Source of the DNA: Hemerocallis citrina
Lineage: Eukaryota; Streptophyta; Magnoliopsida; Asparagales; Asphodelaceae
DNA length: 64,000 nucleotides
Direction: 5' to 3'
NCBI GenBank assembly: GCA_017893485.1
Contig: CM030360.1
Span: 13,814,597 to 13,878,596 of the forward strand
Each line of letters begins with the position of its first letter. Within the stretch, counting starts at the first letter, position 1. This document shows positions 51,888-63,989 of this stretch, piece by piece. Below the pieces are notes generated by a model. It saw only the letters and a list, made by a program, of their open reading frames with translations. It had not been told where the DNA came from and made no database searches. Both the position numbers and the translations under genes were made by a program.

Positions 51888-54800
51888 TGTAACGCCCCGA
51901 ATTCCAAATAAGGCCGAATTCAAGATTTCATAGGATCTTTATACTTCACTTCGTACAATTTTACAAGGAATTTAAAACTTTTCAACATACATCAGAGTCT
52001 TTACATTTTGTTTACACAGCGGAAAAATAAAAGAAATACAACATTGAAATAAAATACAACTTATACAACTTTAACAATGTAAATCATCAGCTGCATCATA
52101 ACATCTTTACTTCTTCATGGTAAAGTCCATTACCTGCATGTTAAGCTGTGGGCACGTCAGTCACTTACAACTGACGAAAATGTTATACTTAGCCATCCTC
52201 TCTATGCCGTTTAAATAACAATCTCAATACTTTAGCAAGCCACAAAAATTTGAATGAACAATAAAGTGTCAAAAGTGATTATTCTAAACAAGTAAGTGTA
52301 TGCGATGCCTTAATGCCTAATGCACACATTTTTATACTAAGATGACACTAATGCATACTTGTTCGAATTTTATGCATCCCATACTACATAGGTCAGAGGG
52401 CAAGCACCTACGTACTCCACAATAAAGGGTTCGATCCCTCGCCATGACAAACTACCCAGTAGTAAAACAAGGTTGAGACGTTCCACGAGTATGGATCCCA
52501 GTCCCGGAGAATCGCCGCAGCAAGACCCCTGCCCGACTGTTATACAGACTCCTCGTCGTGCAAACCTACCGCAAGTGCCCATCTAGCCCTGGTATATGTA
52601 TATACTTTGGAGATGGCAAACTATCCGCCCGACTATGCATAGTCCCGGATTTAAAATAAAAGCTCGTCTCCCACGAGACAACCACAGTCCCGGAGTACTC
52701 CGCCCGACTGGTCTATAGTCCCGGTGAACCGCCGCAGCAAGACCACCGCCCGACTACATAGAGAGCCCCACTCACGTTTGCCCAAGATTTACCACATCTT
52801 CACTTATGTGCCTAATTCTTAGTTCAAGACATGAATAAACTTCCACAACTAGAATTAGTTTTACCTTCTATCGGATTTATTCACGAAAATATGAGATAGC
52901 TCCATGGCAATATCTCAAAATCATATCTCAATCTCTTATTTCAATATTGCCAGTACCCGATGTCTTACTAGCTCTAAATCATAACTTTTCCATGTACAAG
53001 AATCATGGGTATTCATACCCTTCATGTATTAACTCAATAAGTCCATATCTCTAACTTATTCTTAAATAGAATCCATGTCACATTTTAAGACTTATTCATG
53101 GTTCACTTATGCACTTACGATTCAAAATAGAACCATAATTCCTTTCTTGGACAAAAGATACATTTCTATAATTTTATTTCGCAATTTAAACAATTCATAA
53201 CTCAATACACATTCAAGTTATTTCTTACTCAACATTCAAGGGAAATTTCATCACTCGCCACACGTTGTTCTCCACTTTTCAAAAATAGGAATCATATTTT
53301 CAAACAATAATTTTTGGAGTTAAAAACTTATTTACAAATTCAATTCCCACCTCAAAATATACAAGAAAATTTTTATAACTAACTCTAATAATTTCCATTT
53401 CATTTTATATGGGTTATAAAGTTTTATTCAAAAATCCTTTTCACATTAAAACTCAAAAAATGTGAAATAAAGCCCCAAAAATATCAAAAGAGGGGCCTGG
53501 GTTTCGAACCCAGGACCTGCCGATAACACAGCCAACGCCCAAGTCCCAAACCCATTAGCCACTAAGTCCATTTGGACTTTTGTCAAATATTGCAACCGAA
53601 ACTCCCTTTATACACAAGTACAGATTTGGTAATTTAATTGAGTGAATTAAAAATAAAAGGTTGCTATCAAGTTTTGAACCCAAGACCTCTTATCAATAAT
53701 GCTCTGTGATGCACTGGCTAACCAGTAAGTCCAAATGTATTTTCTATTTAAGAGTTGTATTAATGTGCTTTTGTTTATACTGTTCTGAAATTGGTTCTTT
53801 TAAACAAGAAATTGGTTCTTTTAAACAAAACTCGTTTATCCAATAATCCAATCTTTTAGGATATTGAAATAAACTTCTTTTTTGGACTGAGATGAATCTT
53901 AAAAATAGTAACCAACAAGTTCAAACTTATTTTAAAAATATATCTCCATTTTCAAATAGTTTTCCTTTTCTTTTTGCATACAAATTTACATTTTTTCTCA
54001 AAACTCAAAACTAAAAAATCATGTTTATTAAAACTAGTTTATGTACTCCATTATACTAGTTAAATTTTTTGTAATAAACCCAAGCATGTTACTTAATCAA
54101 CCATGAATATCTCAAGAGAATTCTTTTATGCACAAATTTGTATTCTCGACATAAGTCAACATATTTCATGGCAATAGCAAAAAATTTATCTTTTCTTTCT
54201 TTCTTCTTTCTTACTCATCTTGTCTCTAAAGCATATGTCGAAATATAATATTCTTTAACAATTTCTCATATATATCACATATTCGACAAACATAAATTTG
54301 CAAGCATTCTAATATTATTCATATTATTAATACTTTAGTTGAACTCTCTTTTTAATTAGCTTGGTAACAATTATTCACTAAGCCTCAACAAGATCATTGC
54401 ATGTTATGCTAGCATGGATTTTATCTATATATATCACATTCAATTTATACTACTCATTTAAAATATTTATCATGCAAATTTCTACTTTAGAAAGAAAGAG
54501 ATCACCCACCTTTAAGAAGAATGAAAAACCACAAATGAAATGAGATCTCTTCTAGCTCCTAGCTCCACTAGCACCTCCTTGTCCTCCTAGCAAGAAACTC
54601 CTCCAAGCACAAGAACACTCTACCCTCTTTCTTTTTTTCTTTCTTTCTCATATTTAGTTTACTTTTGGTGTAAATAGAGAAGGAGAATGAGGTGCTATTT
54701 ATAGGACAATGTTACGGTCTAATTTGCAAACTTCTCAACCTAATAACTCCTCATTTAAACTCTCTACCTCTTCATTTTCTTAACTCCTCTGTCAAACTCT

Positions 54801-55255
54801 CCAAATACCCTAACTCCCAAACTCCCAACTCTTCCTCTCCCCACTATTACACAACCCTAACTCCCATCCTCCATTCAAAACCGGCCTACCCCTCAAGTCA
54901 CAATTCGGCCAAACACTAGGTGTACAAATGTACACCTACACACACAAAATAAATACAATTTTATAGTTCTAAATTGTGTACTAAAATTTGTAACTTGTAA
55001 TGCATTAGTCCATGCTTAAACTTCAATTAGGTTATAATTGATGGGCTTGATTTATGGGCTCTCTTTTAATCAACTAATTAATTTGTCTATTGAGCTAGAT
55101 TTCATTTTTAGGTCCATGGATTAAAAGAAGGCTAATCAAAATCTTGTGCATGCTAAAAATAGATAATGAGAGTAATAAAGTGAGAATAAAAATTAGCACA
55201 TTCATCATACGTGCAAAAATATATTTTTAACAAAAATAAAATGTGTGGTGTTACA
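51888..55255 (-). repeat. Tekay-B 3' LTR (3368 bp)
   Basis: Plus-strand ends are TGTAACGCCCCG and TGGTGTTACA. A minus-strand TATA box is at 54696-54703, followed downstream by the leader. It has no coding capacity. Within the transcribed part are two tRNA-like A/B-box modules (53490-53570 and 53668-53732). It has clear sequence relatives at 56960-60643, 45055-47380 and 51221-51887. Confidence 0.9.
53490..53732 (-). other. Two tRNA-like A/B-box modules in the Tekay-B LTR
   Basis: Minus strand module 1: A-box-like TGGCTAATGGG (53551-53561) and B-box-like GGGTTCGAAACCC (53500-53512). Module 2: GGTTAGCCAGTGC (53711-53723) and GGGTTCAAAAC (53671-53681). Each block begins with a related word (ggacttagtggct, ggacttactgg). 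They do not fold as complete tRNAs that I can recognise, so a tRNA-derived remnant is likelier than a gene. Confidence 0.5.
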
Positions 55256-55270
55256 ACACTCCCTCCTTAG
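55256..55270 (-). promoter_or_regulatory. Tekay-B polypurine tract
   Basis: Minus strand ctaaggagggagtgt abuts the 3' LTR start TGTAACACCA. Its place and purine content are as expected. Confidence 0.7.
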
Positions 55271-55345
55271 AATAGTTCCGTCCCTGGAATTACACTTAGG
55301 AGCGAGGAAAATACAAAGAAAGAAAAAGAAAAGTTTACAAAAATT

Positions 55346-56955
55346 TTAGTTGAAGAGTTCAGGGTGATCTTTCATCATCTTTTTCTCTGATTCCCAAGTG
55401 GCCTCCCCAACAAATTGGTTTCTCCAAATGACCTTGACCATAGGTATTGTCTTGTTTCTCATGACTTTTTCTCGACGATCCACTATCGCAATTGGACGCT
55501 CAGCATAGCTTAAATCCAGTTGCAAACCTTCAGGCACTTCTGGCAAATGATGACTCGGATCTGGGACATAACCTCGTAGCATGGACACATGAAAGACATT
55601 ATGCACTTGGGCCAACTCCTCTGGTAAGTCTAACCGATATGATGTCTTCCCAATCTTTTCAATATCTTATAGGGTCCAATGTATCTCGGGACTAATTTTC
55701 CTCCCCTTCCGAACCGAATCACACCTTTGGTCGGAGACACCTTCACAAAGACATACTCACCTTCATTATACTCTAGGTCTCTCCTCTGGTTGTCAGCATA
55801 ACTCTTCTGCCCGCTCTGTGCATCGACCAACCTTTTCCTGATCAACTCGATCTTTTCTGAGGTCTGCTGCACAATCTCTGGCCCATACAGCAGCCGCTCC
55901 CCTATTTCATACCAACAAACCGGTGTCCTGTACTTCCTACCATACAAAGCTTCATATGGCGTCATCCCAATGCTCGCTTGGAAACTGTTGTTGTAGGCGA
56001 ATTCCACAAGAGCTAGATGCCTCTCTCAGCTGCCACCGAAATCCAATACACAGCATCTCAACATATCCTCCAGTACCCTGTTGACTCTCTCAGTCTGCCC
56101 ATCAGTTTGAGGATGAAAGGCCGTACTGAAATCAATCTTCGTCCCCAAAGCTGCTTGAAGACTTCTCCAAAAATGCGAAGTGAAACGCGCATCTCGGCCA
56201 GATACTATTGATAGCGGGACTCCAAGAAGCTTCACAATCTCACCAACATACAACTCTGCTAGCTTCTCCATTGACCAAGTAAGCTTCATTGCTAAAAAGT
56301 GAGCCGATTTGGTAAGTCGGTCTACTATTACCCAAATTGTGTCATTGCCTTTGGAACTCTTGGGTAAACCTGTGATGAAATCCATGCTGATACAATCCCA
56401 TTTCCACTCTGGGATGGGTAATGGCTGCAACAAACCTCCGGGCTTCCGATTTTCTGCTTTGACTTACTGACAAACTGCACACTTGGCAACAAACTCGGCT
56501 ACGTCATGCTTCATCCCTGGCCACTAGAAGTATAGCTTTATGTCCTTGTATATCTTGGTACTCCCTGGATGTACAGATAACAAAGTAGCATGCGCTTCCT
56601 GAAGAATACTCTCTTTCAGTTCTGCTATATCGGGCACACACGGCCGCTCTCCATACCACAGCACTGTATTCTTCACTTGGAACTCTGACAATCTGCCAAT
56701 ACCAACCTGCTTTATCTTCTTCTGGATCTCTAGTTCTGTCTTCTGACTGTCGATGATTTGATCTTTTAAAGTGGGTTGAATCCTCAATTGAGCTAAGGAA
56801 GCTCCCACACCTTGCAAAACCACCTCGATCCCTGCTCGATCAAGCTCCTCTGCCAATTCCTTCTGAGTTGTGATCAGTCAAGACAAACTGCATTTCCTAC
56901 TGAGCGCATCAGCCATAACATTTGCCTTGCCTGAATGGTATTTGATCTCAGGTCG
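55346..56955 (-). pseudogene. Tekay-B integrase with chromodomain-like C-terminus
   Basis: From the right: LAQLRIQPTLKDQIIDSQKT, then the zinc region with LQEAHATLLSVHPGSTKIYK and, after a stop, VCQ. The core [20 protein letters not shown] has catalytic acids in [18 protein letters not shown] and [14 protein letters not shown]. The C-terminal part has FAYNNSFQASIGMTPYEALY, LVPRYIGPYKILKRLGR and MAQVHNVFHVSMLRGYVPDP. It ends with a chromodomain-like tail, IPMVKVIWRNQFVGEATWES. Stops near 56520 and 56465 and a frame change near 55640 break it. The left part of RNase H (DALSRK) is at 56900-56955. Confidence 0.88.
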
Positions 56956-56959
56956 GATA

Positions 56960-59482
56960 TGTAACACCCCGAATTCTAAATACAACTGAATTCGAAGTTC
57001 TACAGGATCTTTACACTTCTTTCGTACAATTTTACAAGGAATTTAAAACTTTTATTTCAACAATAATTACATCAGTCTTTTACATCAACAAGCAGCGGAA
57101 TTAATAAAATACAACAATAATAAATGTACAACTATAACAACTTGACATTTGAATAATCATCAGCAACCATTTCATCTTTATATCTTCATGTAAACTCCAA
57201 GTCCTGCATATAAAACTGTGGGCGCATCAGTTGCTTACAACCGACGAAATATTATACATGGCCATTCTTGCTATGCCGAACAGTATAACGATTCTTAAAC
57301 ACCTTAGAAAACACAAACTTGATCACAAACAAAACTACAAAGGGACTATCCTATTGATGTCGTGTTGTGCTGTGCGCTTAGTCCTTAATGCAATTATTTA
57401 TATTACATGACACTAATGCGCACTTATTCAGATTCTATGCATCTCATACTACATAGGTCTGAGGGCAAGCCCTTAACCGTTCTTCATCTTGTAGGGTTTC
57501 ATCCATCGTCATGACTTAACTACTACTATAACTACGATAAGTATCCTAGATGTTCTATGAGTTACGAGCTCATGTCCAGACAGACTGGAGGGGAATCTCA
57601 CATCATGTCACGACACATCGTGAAGACAGCCTGTGGACAATTCAGCCTCTGTCATGGGACATGACACCACCCGCAGTCACCAAACACCCTACGAGCGTCG
57701 CCTGCGGTACGGACTCCTGGAGACATATCCACGTCATGTCACGACGCATCGTGAAGACAGCCTGTGAATACTCTCACACTGTAGCACTGAGCCCTCATAC
57801 TCGTGTTTTTCTCTTATTTTCGTCATCTCTTCACTATGTATCTAATCCTTACAATTTTGTTTGTTTTAAAAGAAAATCATCACAACCTAGAGCTAGCTTA
57901 CCCTACCGGACTTAAATCAAAACAAAAGAGACAGTCAGCCTACCTGGCTACTTCTCAAGAGATGCTCAACCCTCAACGGTTAGCTCTCAAATCATAAATA
58001 AAACTGCCGGTCATTAAGGTCTCGCATAGACTCTAGATTTCAATAACTATCTCTTTCTATATATCAAAAATATGCCATAATCAATCTCAAATAATCATTT
58101 CCATTTCTTTTGTTCACAAACTCTTTCTCAAAAACATTTCCTTTATAATCTCACAACATAAGGCAATTCAACCTCTTAATCAATTTAATTATTCGTACCC
58201 TTGTGTGCATTTCAAAATAATCTCAATCAAGTATTAATAATCATAAAATCTCGTATTCAATCTTATTCAACTTTCACATGTCAGAAATCAAATCCAAACT
58301 CAAGAAAATCCATCAGTCAAGACAGTAGCAGTCGACTGTTAAAAGTAGCCAGTCGACTGTTCTGCGAGACCTCAAAACTCAAGAACAAAAGCCAGTTAGT
58401 CGACTGTGGAAAAATGTCCAGTCGACCGTCCTACGAACTTTGAAACTCAAATATAACCCAGTCAGTTCAGTCGACTGTTCTGCGAAACTTTGAAACTCAA
58501 AAACCAATAATCAAGACAGTAACAGTCGATTGTGGATAAGTAGACAGTCGACTGTTCTGCCGACAAAATCCGAATTTTAATACCTGAAGTCGATTGTCGA
58601 CTCTAGTTCGGTCGACTGTCGATTGCACCAGGTTGCAGTTAAAGTGTAACATAAATATATTTTCGACATTAAAAGGCAATGATGACTTCTTCACAATCTG
58701 ACAACACATTCCCACAAAAGGGTGTTTTAATAAAACTTGATCTTTCAATTGATTAGTACTTCTATAAAAATATCAATCATTTCCGGAATGTATTCATTTG
58801 AAAAACAATATCGTACTTATTCTCGAACTCATAAGCTTCTCATTTTTGCAATATAATAAAATCTTTTCTTCAAAATGCATAAAAACACATGATTAATTTT
58901 CCAAATAAAAATGTTGTCTTTCACCAAAACGTTTCTTATAAAATTTCTATACTCATAAAAACGAATATTAGTGAGATTAGATCCGTACTTCTTTAACACA
59001 TTAGCATCAAACAATTTCTTTCTACACATTTGCATTGTTTTAACCAATGTCTCAACGTGCGTCAATTTCCATACAAATCACGTTTCTTCAATTCTAGCAT
59101 TTCAAACTAATAATCATAACAATTTTTAAAGACTAGATTAAGCAATTTCACATCTACCACACCAATTAAAATTTAGCAATTTGAACTTTAACTAGCATGT
59201 AATTTCATCATACCAATTAACAAATAATTGTATATTATCTATCATGCAATTACTACTCCTAAATTAGAAAGGATTTAAGAAACACCCACCCAAGGTTGAA
59301 GAATTTGTAATTGTACTCAATTGAAACTCCTAGAATCAGGAGCTCCTAAAGAAAATTCCTTCAAAGCTTCAAGAAGAACTCCTTGAAAATCCGCGCACCA
59401 AAGAGGCCCCACACTCCATCTCTATTTTCGGCAGCATCCAGGAAGTGCAAATCCAACTTCATTTGCATCTTCAATATGCCCA

Positions 59483-59519
<37 letters not shown>

Positions 59520-60643
59520 TATATATATATAATTATGTATATGCATAGTAGATTAGGTAAAAGTGTGGTAGGTGATGGAGAAAGCAACAGGGGTTCTGGG
59601 TTGTTTTCGGAATGGACAGAAAGAGAGAAGAAAGATATGTATATAAAAGAGTATGAGCATATGTATAAATATGTATACACACAATGCACATTGTATGGTG
59701 GAGAAGGCAAAACATGAATGCTAATGGGACATGAGACTTTCGGCAGAGTAGACAAGACAAGAGAGAAAGAAGAGATGTGAAGAGAAAGGTAGGGTATTAT
59801 GGTGTTTTTATAGAAAGGTATTAGGGTAGTTATAATAACTACACACCCACTAGTAACACAACTCCACTCTCTAACCCACTCTCAAAATCAAAACTTCGGT
59901 TTCCCCTCCTCTCCAAAAACAGCCCGGTTCCCTCTCTCTTGTTTGAGTGTGCACGTGCTTTGTGTACACCCCAAAATAAATTATTTATTTAATTCCTTTA
60001 AAACAATTATTTATATATGTAATAAACATATAAAATTAACTTAGAAATTATACTTTTCATGCACGATAAAAATAGACAGACACTCTTCATGAAATTTATT
60101 TTAAACAAGCATCCGCTTAAACACGTGCACCAAAAATACATGCGTCGCCCGTAAAATCTCAAGACACAAAATTGACTATATTGACCGAAAAATATTTATA
60201 AATAATCGGATTGCAATATAAGAAAATTATATCTAATATGCGCATCCAATAACGTAATTAATACATACATTGAAAACACGTGCACTAAACGTATAAAAGT
60301 ATATTAATCAAAACAGACAAAAGTGGATTTCCGTTTATGAAACAAAATTGAACACGTCAGAAAAATAAATAATTGAACCCATCGAAAACATTGCACGTAA
60401 CGGTAGAATACCCGAAATCGACACGTGCATCGATAATCCGCAAAAGCACGTAAAAACACAAAAATTAAAATTTAGCATTTGAGTTGACTCAAATGGGATT
60501 TTAAGAATACGGGAATGCATAAATAATCGAAATCCAAAATACATATCGAAATACGTTACGGATATCACCAGTAATGGTACAAAATGCACGTGAGTAGCAC
60601 CCATTGGCAAAATTGTTATTTCCGATTTTGCCGGGGTGTTACA
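56960..60643 (-). mobile_element. 3684-bp solo LTR (Tekay type) inside Tekay-B RNase H
   Basis: The plus-strand ends TGTAACACCCCG and CGGGGTGTTACA are a perfect 12-bp inverted pair. A 5-bp target duplication, GGATA, lies at 56955-56959 and 60644-60648. It has no gag or pol. A minus-strand TATA-like box (TATAAAAA) is at 59805-59812. An (AT)n stretch lies at about 59485-59541. A cluster of about nine AGTCGACT-like words (58330-58620) repeats with ctgcgaaactttgaaactca. It most likely formed by recombination between the two LTRs of a full element. Confidence 0.88.
58320..58630. repeat. Repeats with AGTCGACTG words in the solo LTR
   Basis: Words CAGTCGACTG or one-base variants lie at about 58330, 58351, 58397, 58420, 58466, 58522, 58543 and 58587-58615. 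They alternate with gttctgcgaaactttgaaac and its variants, giving an irregular repeat of about 70-100 bp. The matching part of the plus-strand LTR is 46390-46650. Confidence 0.8.
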
Positions 60644-61690
60644 GGATATCCTCCAACACTTCTAACCATCTTCTTTGTCTCAGATTTAGGTCCCTCTGCT
60701 GATAGATATATTTCAGACTCTTGTGATCCGTGTATATGTTGACCTTCTCTCCGTACACGTAATGCCTCCACTGCTTCAAAGCAAAAATAATTGTTGCCAG
60801 CTCCAAATCATGGGTTGGATAATTCTTTTCATGTGGTCTCAGCTATCTAGACCTATGAGCTATTACCTTCCCTTCTTGCATCAGCACACAGCCCAAGCCG
60901 CGATGGGAAGCATCGCTGTAGACATCATATTCGACTCTCGCTCTTGGCAAGGCCAAAATGGGAGCGGTAGTCAGTCTTTCCTTCAACTCTTGGAAACTAG
61001 CTTCACACTGCTCCGACCATTTGAAACTCACATTCTTCTTTGTAAGCCCTGTAAGTGGCACAACTATCTGAGCGTAGCCTTGATGAACCTTCTGTAATAC
61101 CTAGTCAGGCCCAGAAAGCTTCTTATCTCTTTCACTGTGGTCAGCCTTGGCCAATCTTTCACGGCTTCAATCTTCTGCAGGTCAATAGCCACTCCCTCCT
61201 TAGAAAGGATGTGACCTAGAAAGGCGACTTCGGTTTTTCAGAAGTCACATTTGGATAACTTTGCATACAGCTGATGCTCTTGTAGCTTCTTCAGAACCTC
61301 TGCTAGGTGCTCGGCATGCTCTTCCTCTAACCTGAAATAGACCAATATGTCGTCGATGAATACAACGACAAAAGAATCGATGAATGGCCACAGAACTCTG
61401 TTCATCATGTCCATGAAAATAGCCGGTGCATTTGTGGTTCCAAATGGCATGACTAGAAACTCATAGTGACCATGCCTGGTTCGGAAAGCCGTCTTATGCA
61501 CATCTTCTTCTTTTACTCGGACTTGGTGATATCCTGACCGTAAGTTTATCTTGGAGAAAACTGCTGCTCCTTTAGACGGTCAAACAGATTATCGATTTAA
61601 GGAATTGGGTACTTGTTCTACACTGTAACCTTGTGCAACTCTCTATAGTCGATACACATCCTCATTGATCCATCCTTCTTCTTCACTAAA
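60644..61690 (-). pseudogene. Tekay-B reverse transcriptase and RNase H
   Basis: The reverse transcriptase core reads [39 protein letters not shown] and active-site [11 protein letters not shown], then [15 protein letters not shown]. After stops (near 61240 and 61100) RNase H follows with GLTKKNVSFKWSEQCEASFQ, VYSDASHRGLGCVLMQEGKV and, past a stop near 60842, a segment containing [12 protein letters not shown]. At 60644 the frame is cut by the solo LTR and resumes at 56955. Confidence 0.87.
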
Positions 61691-61968
61691 AGAACTGGGG
61701 CTCCTCATGTTGATGCACTTGGCCTGATGAATCCTTTGCTCAATAATTCTTCGATCTGCTTCTTGATCTCATCTTGCTCAACCGGTGCCATTATGTATGG
61801 TGCCTTGGAAATATGTGCACTCCCTGGCTGAACAGTGATGCTGAACTCTACATCTCGATGAGGGGGAAGCCCTAGTAGTTCATCAAGAAATACAGCTGGA
61901 AAATCTCGGACAACTGGGATCTGCTTCACTTCTTTTGGAACCTTCTGCTCTGACAAAGCTACTACCAA
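61691..61968 (-). pseudogene. Tekay-B reverse transcriptase N-terminus
   Basis: The frame reads IPVVRDFPAVFLDELLGLPP, RDVEFSITVQPGSAHISKAP and EIKKQIEELLSKGFIRPSAS. This is the usual chromovirus start of reverse transcriptase. A frame or stop change follows near 61700. Confidence 0.85.
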
Positions 61969-61989
61969 CTGCTTACACTTCCTCTTACC

Positions 61990-62430
61990 TTAAAATGTAA
62001 CTGCTGGTCCTCCTGGTGCCTTCACCACAACTTCTTTGCTCTTGCATTCAATAGTGGCATTGTAAACTGACATCCATTCTATGCCAATAATGATGTTGAC
62101 TCCCAAAACTGCCAATTCAATGAGGTCGATGCCAAAGAGTCTGCCTCCGATTTCAAGATCACACCCTTCATAGTATCGATCGGTTGTCAAGCTTTCTCCT
62201 CACGGATAGCCACAGATAGAACCTTGCCAGGAAAAAATTTAGGTTCGACTCCCAATCTTTTTTCAAATGAGGGTGACACAAAAGTGTGCAATGATCCCGT
62301 ATCAAACAAAACTGATTCTTTTATTCCATTTATTAGAATGTCTCCCGTGATGACGTTGTCTACATCATCAGTATCTGCCTCGGTCAAGGCGAACACCCGC
62401 CCCTGCCTGAATTGCTTTTGCCCTGAGTTT
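61990..62430 (-). pseudogene. Tekay-B aspartic protease
   Basis: The frame reads VITGDILINGIKESVLFDTG, then LHTFVSPSFEKRLGVEPKFF. The active-site triad D-T-G is intact. A break at about 62190 is followed by GCDLEIGGRLFGIDLIELAV and IIIGIEWMSVYNATIECKSK. It lies in frame with the gag zinc knuckles upstream. Confidence 0.85.
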
Positions 62431-63395
62431 GATTGCTGCTGACTTGGTCCTTCCTGCTGAAGTTGAGGGCAAAATGGCATGATGTGGCCTTCCTTACCAC
62501 AAAGGTAACAAGTCCTGCCCATCTGCGACTTTGTGCACCTAGAAGACCAGTGACCTGTCTCTCCACATTTGGAACAGGTTGGCACCCTTCCATTCACCGC
62601 AACAGCATTAGCTCCAGTTGGTTTGAAACGCTATGCTGGGGGCTGACTTTTGTAGTTGCTCGGGGTTGTAGGCCTATTTTCCACTCTCCAATTGTTCTGC
62701 TTGACCTGTACTGCCTGGAACTGGTTCATACCTGACTCAGTCGCGGCAGCCCTTCTGACCAACTTCTCAAATCTGCGGATGCCCAGGGGTATCATCCGGG
62801 ATCTCAGACTTGGCCTTAACCCTTGCTCAAATTTGCACACTTTCTTGGATTCATCCTGTACCATTTCAGGCACGTACCTGGAGAGTTGGTTGAACTTGGT
62901 CTCATATTTCTATATAGACATACTGCCCTGTTGCAAGCTCAGAAATTCCATGGCCTTCTTTTCTTGGACATCCAATGGAAAGTAGTGACTCCTGAATTCG
63001 TCAAGGAACTCCTCCCAAGTAAGTTGTACATTGTCCAAGGTCCTTTTTAGCGATTGCCACCAAACACATGCATCCTTTTCTAGTTGGATGGTGGCCAATT
63101 TCACCTTGCTAGCCTCCGGGGTTTCTAGTACATCAAAAACTGTCTCGATCTGTCTGATCCAATCATTAGTTGCATCTGGATTTGCCTGCCCTTTGAATAC
63201 AGGTGGCTTCATCCTCTTGAACGATTCAACCAACCTGATTGCATCGGGAATATGTATTGCTGGCCCTGGTCCCCTGTTTCCAGTGATGTTTGCAGCGACA
63301 GCATTTAGGGTCTGATAGACTCGAGCTAGTTCAGTCTCTAGATCTAGCCCATTCTCACCGTTTTGCTCTTCGCCGTTCATGATCCTTTGTGCCAT
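62431..63395 (-). pseudogene. Tekay-B gag
   Basis: Start ATG 63395-63393 (MAQRIMNGEEQNGENG). The capsid part reads ESFKRMKPPVFKGQANPDAT, LEKDACVWWQSLKRTLDNVQ and FLDEFRSHYFPLDVQEKKAM. An in-frame TAG lies near 62909 and another near 62630. Two zinc knuckles are intact: CSKCGETGHWSSRC and CYLCGKEGHIMPFC. It runs into protease without a break. Both stops are one transition from sense codons. Confidence 0.88.
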
Positions 63396-63541
63396 TTCTG
63401 AGTCATAAAATTTATCATTAATCATCATAAATAACACAAATAACATCGCTTCAACAAAATTTATTCATTCTAAAATTTAAACTTTTTACATTCAGAAAGA
63501 AATTTTTTTCCCAATACATCCATTACAAAAGTCATTCTAGA

Positions 63542-63989
63542 TTCTACGGTTTCTCTTGGCTTCTCTGAGCTCTTCTCGTAGTTCTTGGATTTCCTTCCTC
63601 ATGTCTTCAAATTTCCCCTGTCGCTCTTCCTTGTCCCAGCGAGTGATGTGGTCCAACTTGGCGAAGTGCTGATCATTCACGCGCTGATTTTTCTCAAGCT
63701 TGCACACTTGAAAGCTCAGTTCCTGGATGCGTTCCTTGTCTTATGCCCGTTGTGATTCCAAGTGGTTAACTCTCCACTTTTGAGCGTCCAATTCCAGTCG
63801 AAGGAAAGCAACAATGTCATTTGGGTTATCTGGAACGAGTTCTTTGTCTGAGAATTCTTCGGGGAGATCAGGCGGAGTTGGAGTAATCTCCCTGGACACG
63901 TGAAATTCTTCTTCTATCTCCACTGGTTCCTCTTCTTCCTCTTCTTCTGGGTCTTCTTCTTCCTCTTCTGGTTCTTCTTCTTCTTCCAT
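63542..63989 (-). pseudogene. Extra acidic/coiled-coil ORF upstream of Tekay-B gag
   Basis: From ATG 63989 (the frame is open to the window edge, so the true start may lie further right) the product begins with a Glu-rich block of about 35 residues. EITPTPPDLPEEFSDKELVP and a helical part (DIVAFLRLELDAQKWRVNHL) follow. After one TAA near 63740 the same frame continues as a strong coiled coil (DKERIQELSFQVCKLEKNQR, DMRKEIQELREELREAKRNR) to a stop at 63542. It lies about 150 nt before gag, on the same strand. It matches no gag or pol domain I know. Confidence 0.6.

Noticed and set aside
53490..53732. Functional tRNA genes
   Set aside because: A- and B-box words are present, but I could not fold a full cloverleaf with an acceptor stem and anticodon.
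59471..59760. Short ORFs around the (AT)n tract in the solo LTR
   Set aside because: They are Tyr/Ile-rich translations of the microsatellite and its flanks.
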